Source: Nematostella vectensis (taxonomy: Eukaryota; Cnidaria; Anthozoa; Actiniaria; Edwardsiidae). From it: a stretch of DNA of 60,000 bases. Positions 24,301 through 36,000 of the stretch are shown piece by piece. A program made the position numbers and the translations under genes. The stretch spans positions 16,734,639-16,794,638 of the forward strand of contig NC_064039.1 in assembly GCF_932526225.1 (NCBI RefSeq), written 5' to 3'. The stretch's first letter is position 1. Each line of letters opens with the position of its first letter. The notes below the pieces were generated by a model. That model had not been told where the DNA came from. It made no database searches and saw nothing but the letters and a program-made list of their open reading frames with translations.

Positions 24301-25214
24301 CGTATAATATATTAAGGCCCACCTTTATTTGTCAGCGACCCTAAAAGCTCCCAGTTATATGGTATTAACTTTTTTTATAAGAACCTTTTTTATAAGAACG
24401 TCCAGCCTGAGATTTCACCAAATTTTTAGAACCTGCTAAAAACATGACAAGGCTCACATTACAGAAAAAAATTCTTTTTTACTCCTGACGCGTGCGAAAA
24501 TAAGAAAATGGTGCATAAAAAGTGGCGTATCGTTCAAATTTATGGAACATTTGTGAAATTTGCCACAGTGATAGAGAAACTAACACTGAGCAATTCTGGA
24601 TATGGACCCACCCCCAAAAATGTATACTTACAGTTTTATAGAGGTGGAATTAGTTTCCCTTAAAACCTAAATAAAACCAATACTTTTCACGTTACGGTCA
24701 CAAAACTTAACTTAGTGATGGATATTAACATAACCTACAGTTTAAAAAAATTAACCACACCCCCTATATACTTACAGTTTTAGGGGTGGAACAAGTTATT
24801 TCCTTTAATCAGCATTAAACCTAGTACCATTTATTGTACAACTTTCAAACTCCACATAATTTTTATACTCGAAATATGTACCCACGCCAATATGTAAGTA
24901 CTTACAGTTATACTAGAGATGAGATGGAATTGCTTTTATAGAGCGATTTTCAATACAAACTGAGAGCTAAGATTCCATATACTAACTCATAATGGTATAT
25001 TTCAAGATATTCTCAACCGTATAGCCACGCCCCTATTGTACTTACAGTTATACTAGAGATTGCGCGAAGGAGGTATATCGCTTATATAGAGTGCCTTTCA
25101 ATACGAACTGCGAGCTACAAATCCACATATTTAATTATATTGGTATATTGCAGGATATAGTCGAGCGTATAACCTGACCCATATAGAACAGCATATATTT
25201 TTTACATCAACAGT

Positions 25215-25590
25215 GCTTCTCCGGTAGACACGGGGATGTTGATGCTTCTCCGGTAGACACGGGGATGTTGATGCTTCTCCGGTAGACACGGGGATGTTGA
25301 TGCTTCTCCGGTAGACACGGGGATGTTGATGCTTCTCCGGTAGACACGGGGATGTTGATGCTTCTCCGGTAGACACGGGGATGTTGATGCTTCTCCGGTA
25401 GACACGGGGATGTTGATGCTTCTCCGGTAGACACGGGGATGTTGATGCTTCTCCTTTAGACACGGGGATGTTGATGCTTCTCCGGTAGACACGGGGATGT
25501 TGATGCTTCTCCGGTAGACACGGGGATATTGATGCTTCTCCGGTAGACACGGGGATGTTGATGCTTCTCCGGTAGACACGGGGATGTTGA
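25215..25590. repeat. 30-bp minisatellite, about 12.5 copies
   Basis: The unit is GATGTTGATGCTTCTCCGGT plus AGACACGGGG. It is almost uniform, with one CTTTAG and one ATATTG variant. A 30-bp unit keeps all - strand frames open, so the predicted peptides (RVYRRSINIPVST-type) are repeat artefacts. It forms the spacer of the foldback element. Confidence 0.95.
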
Positions 25591-25617
25591 GCATGTGGGT
25601 TGAACAACCCACATGCT
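25590..25617. repeat. Perfect 13-bp-arm palindrome next to the minisatellite
   Basis: AGCATGTGGGTTG, a two-base AA centre, then CAACCCACATGCT. It abuts the last minisatellite unit and could extrude as a cruciform or mark the centre of the foldback element. Confidence 0.95.
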
Positions 25618-27044
25618 TATGGGACCCCACCCCAGTAAAGTATTCTTCAGTATATTGCCTATTCTTCGTTTATTATTGGTGTTGCGGTGAACTTTATGAT
25701 TTTCTTAAATTCAACAGTCTCTATTAATTTCAGCTTCCCAGCTTTTTTTTTAAAAAAAGGTTCAATTTGTTTCATCTCATATAGAACTGTTAATGTCATA
25801 TGGGCAATGCCCTACACGTTTTTTGAATTTTGATAGACCAAACATTTGTGAAACTGTGTTAGTATGTACAATTGTCACGTGCAGTTCGAATGGAAGGACG
25901 TTCTTTCTATAAACTCCTGTAAGTACTACAAGGGCATGGTTATACATTTAACTATATCCTGCGATATACCAATATCGGCGAGTATATTGATTTTTAGCTT
26001 GAAATGCGTATTGGAGGCGACAATATACCTCCATTCCCGTCATCTCTAGTATAACTTTAAATACCATAGGGGCGTGGTAATGCAATTGATTATATCCGGT
26101 AATATACCAATATAAGTAAGCATGTGGATTTGTAGCTCATAGCTCGTATTGAAAGGCAAACTATATATGCGAGTACTTCTTGCGTGCCATCTATAGTATA
26201 ATTGTAAGTACAATAGGGGCGTGACAATTCGTTTGGAAATATCTTGCAATATACCATAATAAGTAAGTATATGGATTCTTAGCTTTCAGTTTGTATTGAA
26301 AGGCACTCTAAGCAATATGCCTCTTTCGTATCATCTCTAGTATAACTGTAAGTACTTACATCTGGGCGTGGGTCCATATCTCGAATGAAGTTTTGTAAAG
26401 AATACTACAATTATGTAGAGTTTGAAAGTTGCACAATAAATAAAAGTATGGGTTTTAATGCTGATTAAAGGAAATAATTTATTCCACCCCTTAAACTGTA
26501 AGTATTAAGGGGGTGTGGTTATTTTTTTTTAACTGTAGTTTATGTTAGTATCCATCACTGGGTTAAGTTTTGTGACCGTAACATGAAAAGTATTGGTTTT
26601 ATTCAGGTTTTTAAGGAAATTAAGTCCACCTCTATAAAACTGTAAGTATACATTTTTGGGGCTGGGTCCATATCCAGAATTGCTCAGTGCGAGATCCTCT
26701 ATCACTGTGCCAAATTTCAAAAATGTTCCACAAATTTGAACGATGCTGCACCATTTTCTTCCACTAAAAATGCAGAACCAAATTGTGCTCATAGTAACAA
26801 CCTTATTATTGCTATCGATCATTAGTGTAATTCTCTTCCTAATAATTCATTGGGTATTATATTCTTATATGCACTAAAAACATAATCAACGGTTCAGCCT
26901 CAACCGAAAATAAGACGTTCTTATATATAAAAAAAAAGAGTGCATCGAAATAGGAAACTGGAAATACAAATAAGCAAATAAATTTTCGCAATTGAAACGG
27001 AAACTGAAATCTCACTAGTCTTGATTTCTTGTTTGTTTTAACAG

Positions 27045-30000
27045 AGTTCCGTTCACTGTGAGCTGTTACTCGGAAAAGATGAAAATCATCAGAAATGTGA
27101 TCAATGACTGTAAAAAAGGGAAGGCCAAGAAGAATAGAATCAAAGGAAAAACCTTTGACGAGATTTATCGCGATAATAATAGACAGTTCGAAAACAATGC
27201 ATATGACCCGTCAAACCCGGCCAACTGTGTTGATAAAGTTGGTTTCAAGTACATCAAGAAATCACAGATTCACAAAGCCTGGCTGAAAGTTGCAGCCAAC
27301 GAAAGCTTAAACGAAAAATGCGAGCTGAACCGCCCGAGTTTAATTTCTGAAGTATGCTACGAATGCAAGGAAAATATGTTAACGGCCGCAAAAATAGCGG
27401 CGAAAAAGCAGGGGTTGGCCGAGACAGAGGCTGGCGAAATAATTGCGAGGTGCCCACTGACGGACGAGGAAAAGACGAGAGTGTGCTGGGAACGCAAAAC
27501 CAAAACAAACGAAGTGATCGCCACGGAAAATGATTGGCCTTTGTTCAGGGTTAGACATATCATGTGATGTAGCATGTTACACCGAATAACCAAAACGTCA
27601 CTCCAAAAAACAAATCGCGAAGCTCCAAATAACCAACACGTCTCTCCAAATAACCAATCACGTCACTCCAAATATTTTATCACGTCACTCCAAATAACCA
27701 ATCGCACCGCTCCAAATAACCAATCACGTCACTCCGAATAACCAATCACGTTGCTCCAAATAACCAATCAATTCACACCAAACCACCAAAGTCGTCATTT
27801 CAATTCAATAATCACTTCAGAAAAAATAACCACTCACGGCACTCGGAATAATCTATGATGTCAGGAAGTAGATAAGCTTTAATTTCGCTTAATTAATTAA
27901 GTATGAGTGTGAGTGTGTGGTATGGAGCTCGGATTAACATTGAAGCTTTTTATTTTTATCAGTTTATAAATAGAGCAGCATCTAGCCCCATCAGGGTTAA
28001 TAACAATATATATATTAATCCGGATATGGGATTGTTTTCAGGTTAAAGCCGTCACGTGTCCCTGGCCCCTAACGGAATTACAGAAACGAAGAGTGTGCTT
28101 GTACAGACACAGACTGAACAAAACCGACGCGTTTATCGCGGACAAGTTGAAGGTCGATGTCTCGCAAGTTGCTGCCGTCACTTGTCCCAGACCGAGTAAA
28201 GACTCATCCAAGAAGCACAGGCGTCGAGGTAAGTTGCGTGAAAATGTTCAATCCAGGTTTGCTGTTTTAAGCACTGACAACGTTAACGGCATCGATAGTA
28301 AACACGAGAGACATATCAGCAAATTCGACCAATTTCTCTAAACCACGACGTGATTATTCGCTGTGACATCCAGGACAGGAGGGTTTGCACTGAAAGCCTA
28401 AGCCTAACCATCTTCTTTCGTAAAAACAAGGTCTTTAGTGTAATTAAACGAATTGAATTTTTGTTCAATAATTGCAATAGAAAGTGTGTCGTGTCACGTC
28501 ATCGGATCGCAAGCAGCAGTCGTAAAGGCTGTGTTACATGGGATAACATGCAACAAAAACTTTTCGCGATACTTTGCATCGTATCCATTCTGATATGTTA
28601 CCAAACAAATATTACACGGAATAACGTTTCAGATATCCGTCATTCTGTGTTGCATTTGTGAAGCGGGTTCAAAAACACTCAACATGTTGCCGAGTGGAAT
28701 GATGCGCGGAAAATTGTGTTGCGCGATATATTACACGGTCAAAAACTTTCTACGATACAATGTATCTAAAAAAAATTTACTGCATGTTATCCCGAATAAC
28801 ACCACCTTTACGACTGATTGCAACCCTACCGATGACACAACACGTGACCATTTTGTTTGAATCGTTACTATACGCGCGCGCGACATTTTTAGCTTCGAAA
28901 ACAAACGCCCTAAACTGGCGAGAAAAACATAATAAAAAGAGCAAATACTGTAATAAAAAAATCGACGAGCATGATTTATCACTTAGGGCACCTACTTAGC
29001 GACCTGAAGTGCTGATTTGACCAAGAAAAAAGTTGTTTACATGCATATTATTCCACTGTTAAAAAGCCGGAGAAACTTCGATATTTTGATAACAAAATTC
29101 TATCACAACATTCGCGTCTTAATCACAATGTTCAATTGCCCATGCGTAGATGATTCTACTTCCGGTTTGCGTTTCCAACTCTATTATCTTTGCGAAAACC
29201 GGACATGTCGCGATTTTTGTAGGCAGAGAATATTCACCTAGTTGCCATCTACATAATTGCGTATCGATTTCCCGATATTTTGAAAATTAAAGAAGTTATT
29301 CAAATAAGAGTGGAAAAACAAAAATGAAAGTTGTGGGAAAATTTTATTTTTTTATATTCAAAAAAAGAAAAAATACTGGCCATATGTTGTATATAGAGAT
29401 TAGAAATTAGTGTTGGTTTGAGAAAAATACAAACTACATAGGTTTCCCTACAGGTCTGTTTCGTGGTTGCCCACTCATCAGGAATCCCCTGATGAGTGGG
29501 CAACCACGAAACAGACCTGTAGGGAAACCTATGTAGTTTGTATTTTTCTCAAACCAACACTATACACCGCTCTACTTTCGAGTATTGAGCACTTTCTATG
29601 AAAGCCTTCAACCATCAGATTAGAAATTAGATATAGTTGATGAGCATCAAGAAACCATATGACTTACATATGTGTGTGTCTAAGACTTGTCTGTTGGGAC
29701 AACAGACCCTGTAAGATTTGTATAGGGCACAACAAATAATGGCTGTGACTCCAGATCCAAATGCAAGTCAAAAATGAAATCCATGGGCAGTGTTGGTCTT
29801 GGCATATCCCTTTGAGGCCACTCAATGAGAAATTGCATTTTTTTTATGCACCAAATCCAAGCCTCACATGCTAAATTCAGTTTACTTTGACACTTAGGAA
29901 AAATTTAAACAAAGTTGCATAGGGACAAGTAATATTAGCTGCAAACGGGTACATAGCCAGGATTTTGGGTGTTGGGGGTGTCTATTAATTAAGTGTAAAC

Positions 30001-33000
30001 AATTTCTCTTGGCTAAGGCTTCCTAGCTCGCAGTATTTCTCAAGTTTTTCCCAATCTCAAGGGTCTTTTCTTTCAAGGGAAAAGAGTCTCCGACTTTTCT
30101 GTTCGGGTAAAGTGAAGAGAACTCTTATCACAATTCACTATTCTAAGTTCCTAATCCATTGGACAAAATGTCATTACCAGTCATGTCTGTCTGGAAGGAT
30201 ACCTCTGTTACCATGGAGGAAGCCCATGTTCTGTCAAAGTGAGTGTATTTCAACGTATGAGTAAATTACAAAAACGTGATCATTTCGGTATATAAAAGGG
30301 AAATAAACAACCTTTACTTTCTTCGACATCATGTTCAACACCCGATATGTTTGTAGTCTCATTCTGACTGTTAGCTTTCTTACAGTATAAAAAATACAAT
30401 TCGTCGCGGGCTTCAAACTCGCTGTACTGATGACATTCTACCGGCAAAAGCGAAATAAAGGGAGACTTAAACACACTATTACAAGGTTTATAGTTTTATT
30501 TTTTGCGAAAAAGTAAGTTTTTCACTAACATAGTTATCTTAAATCCCCCCCACATTCCTTTATAAACTATTGACAGTAGCCCTGGGCAACGTGTGACAAA
30601 ACGGGATTTTAATATTTACAGCGTAATTACACATTTCAGAATTACTTACAACACCAAAGACGACATTGGGATGATTTTCATACCTTTCAAAAACGAATTA
30701 CTGGAAACTGTTGCGATTTTTGACTCGGCTCCTTTTCATTTGGAGAGACGAATTTCGCAGCTTTTCACGCCATTGTTCTGTAAATTCTTTCGCCTATCGT
30801 AGTTGTTTCCACGACACACTACTCACGTTACGTTGGGTTTTATTATGTTGTATTTAACTCTCGTTGTATTATTACAAGTGATTCTCAGACCATCCAAACT
30901 CGCTCACTCTCGATTTTCACCACCACGCGATCACTCTCTCAATACATCATACCTCCCTCTAGTAGGGGTTCAAATGACTTTCGGTTATACCAAACAATAG
31001 TTCACAAAACTCTCCCACCATTTGAGGATCAGAATGAGGGCTCAAATGTAAGTTCAAGTTCAACAGTAACAAGATTACATGATAATGATAAAACACTCGA
31101 ATACCGGTATGTGGTAAGTCGTCCTCGATTACAAGAAATCGTTCTTGGTTTTAGTTCTTAGTGCAAAATGACTTATGCCTCGTGGTTATAAATTTGCACA
31201 ATATTATGTCTTGCTGCTTGAGCTGCCCTCCGAATGGGTCTGAACGCATCAGCTTCCGGATTCAACGCCCTTGCTGCCCTTAGAGCCGGTGGGTCTGACA
31301 CTTTCAACTCCAGGGGGTAAAGCAGCTGCACCGGGCGGTCGATGGTGCTCTTGGGTGTCTTGAATTCTACGCCTCTCACTATTCCATCGCGCCCCTCGAA
31401 CTGCTTCTGCACTATACCAACAGTACATTTCCATCTGTTCTTTCGTCTCCATGAACAAGCACAACTTCTCCAATCTCCGGGATCATCTGCTTCAGCTTGT
31501 GTTTTTGGTTGTGCCGTTCTCTAAGACCTCGTACGTACTCCCCCGTCCACCGTTTCCATAGCCTGTCCTTGCACCTTTTAAGATAGCGTGCACGTCTCTT
31601 GAGTTCTTTCTCCTCGGTCGCCTCATTGTCTTCAGGATATGGATAATCTTGGCCATTAATTATTAGGTTCGGTGTCAACACTGGGTGCTGGATGTCATCC
31701 TCCACGTAAGTGAGTGGACGGTTGTTAAGGCTCACCTCAACATCTAGGATTACTTCTTGGAGTTCTCTGGCGCCTACGATCACTTTGAACAGTGACTGCT
31801 TCATCATCCCGACGAGTCTTTCGAACTTTCCGCCCCACCACGGCGCCCTGCTTAGGTTGAACTTCCAACTTGGCCAGATAGTCACAAGGTTCTTCACTCA
31901 TAACTATCTTCTTGATCCACATGGAAGCGGCAAAGACCGTCTTCGCATTGTCTGAGTATATAGTTTCAGGTCGCCCTCGTCTCGCCACAAATCCTTTGAA
32001 TGCTTGCTTGAATTCCTCTAATACAAGATTAGGTAGTACCTCGAGGTGTACCGCTCTTGGTAGGCTGCACGTTATCAGCAGGATATATGCTTTACCGTCG
32101 CTGCTGTTGCCACTCTTGTAGGGTAGGGGACCTGCATAGTCAAGGCCTACTACTTGAAATGGCCGTTCACCGACTATGCGATCTCTTGGTAGTTTCCCAG
32201 CTGGCGTCTTGGGAAAGGGTGTGACTCGGAATCTCTTACACCCCTTACAGCTCTTGACTAAGCGCTTGGTTAGGTACCTCAGACGTGGGATGCAATATCT
32301 CTCTCTGACTGCCGTCATCGTAACTCCCACTCCCCCGTGTAACGCACTTGTATGGGCTTCCATCACCAGCTTCTCTGCCAGTAAGGTTCTCGGCGGGATG
32401 TACAAAGGGTAGTGCCCGGAAATTCTCCTGGGGACCTCGATTCTCTCTGGTAGTCTGCTCTCCCATGCCTTCCAGCGCTGACTGATCTCCGTTGGCAGTG
32501 GTTCGTCCCACTTCAATCCTCTGTCACAGATGTCACGGTAGACCATCTTCCCTAACACAGTGATGGGGGATGCCAGCCCAAGGGGATCATAGATGGTGGC
32601 CAGGTTACTTAGCACCTTTCTCTTGGTTGCTTCCTCAGTTGGTTGTGTGAAGGTCACTGCAAGGCTGTCCTGTGCTTTGTTCCAGGTCATACCGAGTAGT
32701 TTGGTTTCTGGGTTCTCGACTTTCAGAAGCTGCTTTGCGAAGCTGAGGTCTCCATCGGCAGGTTCCACGCTCTCTGTGATTTCCAACTGTTGATCGTTAT
32801 AGTGCCATTTGTGCAGCTTGAAATCTGCGGATTCAAAAATCTTGACGACAGTGTTTCTAAGGTTGGTTACCTCCTCCCTAGTGTCCCCCCCTAGTAAGAT
32901 ATCATCTACATAGAGGATGCGCTTGATCTCATCTACTTCCTTAGGGTACTCATCAGTGTATGTGTTCAAATGCTGTTCAAGTGTTACCCCTAGCAAGAAG

Positions 33001-36000
33001 GGTGATTGGTTCAAGCCAAATAAAGCCCTTGTGAAGCGGTACACAATGGTCTTATCTGGGTCACATGGATCGATAAAATGAAATCGTAAAGCATCGCGGT
33101 CTTCTTCCTTTACTCGGACTGACAGAAAAGCTTTACGTATGTCCCCCGCTAATGTGACTGGGTGGAACCTGTTGCGAGCTGTGATGTCAAAGATGAGGTT
33201 TTGTAAGGGTGGACCTGTTTCCAAACAGTCGTTCAGTGATGGCGCGTCGGCTGTAGCGCGCACAGACGCATCGTAAACTAGCCTTGTTTTGGTACTCTCA
33301 GCGAGTTCTCTGACAATTGGTTTGAAAGGGATGTAAAATTCCCTCCCATGCGTGGCAGTTGGGACCCTCTCAATTATCCCCTCTCCCTCTTGCTCTCTAA
33401 TAATCTCCTTGCACGTGTCATAAAGCTCTGGGGTTTTCTCAAGTTTTCTCACTAGATGATTCAACCTTTTAAGGCTACCATTATGATTGTTAGGCAGGGG
33501 CGGGCAATCTGGCTTCCATAGTAACCCTGTCTGGTAGAAACCCTCCTCGCTTCCTTCCAGTTGTTCCAGGCTTCGTACACATCGTTCTGGTTGCCCCCCC
33601 CCCCCCCCCCTGTCATTGTCCAGCCCCAGGATGTCGAGACTACACAGTTTATCATAGTCTTCGGTTGACGTTTGCGCATAGTTAAGGTTACAAGTGTCTG
33701 GTTCTGCTCCCGGTGACATAATAACCCACCCCATCTTGGTCAGTTCAGCAATGGGTTCTCCCGGCTTTCCCACCCTGGGTCTAGTTTGGGTCTTTATCTT
33801 TGAGATCTCGCTAGCGCCCAATATCAAATGAACTGGGAGTTCCTCCTTTGTGTCCACATCTCCCATTTCCACCCCCTTTAAGTATGCATGCTTGCTTATC
33901 ATCTCTGCATAGTGGGGGCTGGGTAACCTCATTAAGATCTCACGCTCTACACGGTTTGCGGTGGCTTTTAGTGTGAAGTATCCCTCAATGCTTTCTATAT
34001 CAAGCTGATAAATCGAGATCTTTCTAGATGCAGTAGTCAGCATCATGTCAATTTGCTTGCATTCAGTTTTTACTGTTTTTTTCCCAATGCGCTCAAGTAA
34101 TTTACTGGAAGCATAGGTCCCCCCTGCCCCTGTGTCTAGTAATGCCCGACATGTTATGCCTTCTACGTTAACAATCACCACGGGGTATACTACATGGGTC
34201 GGGAATCCCTCATTGGAAGCTAGCATCATCTCTCTTTGGGTGGGATTCTCATGCTTGTTACATATGGAAGTGTGGTGCCGCCCATCACAATTTTGGCAGT
34301 TGGTTTTACTGCGACACTTATCAGCTTTGTGTTTTGACCCTGTGCAGTTGAAGCACAGTTTCGCTTCGCTAAGGATTTTACGGCGGGCAGCCACCCCTTT
34401 CACCTGCTCGCAATTTACCGACAGGTGGCTTTCAGACTTGCAATACACACATGTTTTGGGTTTAGGGGTTTCTTCTCTGGCATTAAAGGTCCTTTCCTTC
34501 CTTTGGTGTTTCCCTTGACTCATCCCTTGGGGCTTGTTTTGGGAGAGGGGCTGGGGGTCTGGGGATGAAATTGGGTTTCTCTCACACCATTTTCTCAGTG
34601 CTTCTATGAGCTGGAAATACTTCCATTCATGCCACTCGTCATCTAGTCTGACTAGATCTGCTCTTATACCAGGTAGCTTGTCTAAGGTCAACCTCACATA
34701 ACCAGTCACTTCCTTCAACATCCCCATGGTTTCCAGGGTTTGCACATGGACTAGTAACTTCTCATAAAATTCGCTGATCTTAGTAGGACTTGACCCTTGA
34801 ATGGTTGGGAGATTGATAATCCCTTGCATATGGGCATTAACAATTTCACTGGGTTTCCCATACTTCACCTTAAGTATTTGTTTTTCCCTTTCATAGCCCT
34901 CACTGTTAAAAGGCAACCCATCTATCAATGATCTCACTTTAGGATCCAGAAGCTCTTTTAAGTATGCGAACTTAGTAACTGGTGCCGTGTTGGACTTATC
35001 AACCTGTGCCTCAAACATCCCATAGAATCGATTAAAATCGAGAATAGATCCAGTGAACTTGGATATTTCAAGTTTTGGTAATTTGGCCGAGGCAATGGAA
35101 TTTGACCCGGTTTGTTGTTTACTCTCGGCGGCTCTAAGCTCTAAGGTCAACTTTTGTTCAAACTTTTGTTTTTCGCGGTTAAGCTCTTGCCTGAATTTCT
35201 CTTCATTAGTTCATTCGACCACGCTTCAATTTCTTCGTCAGACACATTCTTCTCAAATTTCATCTCCTGGATTTCTAGTTTGACAGAATTCGCTTCACTG
35301 ACCTTAGTTTTTAGGGTACTTATCTGACGACAGTTGCTTTCCAGGTTCTGTTGTTCTAGTATCCTTTTTGATTTCGTCCCGATGATGCGTAAGCTTTTGA
35401 GTTTTCCTTCCAGTGTTTGTTCCATGTTCTCTATCGATGCTTCTGTTGTTTTAGCCATTCTCGTCCCACCAGGGGTGCCACTATATCGTCGTTGTTTCCA
35501 CGACACACTACTCACGTTACGTTGGGTTTTATTATGTTGTATTTAACTCTCGTTGTATTATTACAAGTGATTCTCAGACCACCCAAACTCGCTCACTCTC
35601 GATTTTTACCACCACGCGATCACTCTCTCAATACATCATACCCCAGTCTAGTAGGGGTTCAAATGACTTCCGGTTATACCAAACAATTGTTCACAAAACG
35701 CCTTTTCGTAAAAATTTCCGCAGAACCCTGAAGAAACCTTCCCTCTTTTGGATAGGTCGATTTGTACACTCGAAAACAGCGCAAATATATGACATTTTTA
35801 CAGGTGCACGGCACTTGTACGAAATGTAGACAACCATCTTCGCGTGTCTGTTTTGACCACCACTTCAACTTTGGCATATCTAATGTGGCGGATGTGACGT
35901 CATTTGCAACCCAAGAATTTCAATTCTTGGGGACTTAATTCGCGGGGACTTAAAAGTCCCCGCGCGCGCCACAGTTATACAAGAAAACAAAGCAAAAGGC

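Larger units (their letters stand above)
24383..26930. mobile_element. Large foldback (inverted-repeat) element, about 2.5 kb
   Basis: The left arm (about 24383-25190) reappears inverted in the right arm (about 25860-26930). Landmarks are TATAAGAACGTC at 24391 and GACGTTCTTATA near 26914, the phrase CAATTCTGGATATGGACCCA near 24591 and its inverse near 26670, and inverse copies of CCATCACT-GGTTAAGTTTTGTGACCGTAAC. Each arm contains 2-3 internal ~140-bp repeats beginning with CTTACAGTTATACTAGAGAT. No transposase is present. The centre holds a 30-bp minisatellite. Confidence 0.8.
30796..35698 (-). mobile_element. BEL/Pao LTR retrotransposon, degenerate
   Basis: Two 214-bp LTRs (30796-31009 and 35485-35698) are about 96% identical by eye. 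They flank a - strand polyprotein of the BEL/Pao type: gag, zinc knuckles, DTG protease, YVDD reverse transcriptase, HHCC zinc-binding and integrase core, C-terminal DUF5641-like end. CGCCT at 30791-30795 and 35699-35703 is a likely 5-bp target duplication. Frameshifts and an internal deletion make it non-autonomous. Confidence 0.92.

Noticed and set aside
25131-25630. Repeat protein of 158 codons
   Set aside because: 30-bp minisatellite open in every - strand frame; no start context or conserved non-repeat part.
29630-29665. A second hammerhead-like motif (TTGATGAG...GAAAC)
   Set aside because: The invariant C before UGAUGA is U, the bases after helix II are wrong, and no cleavage triplet pairs in place.
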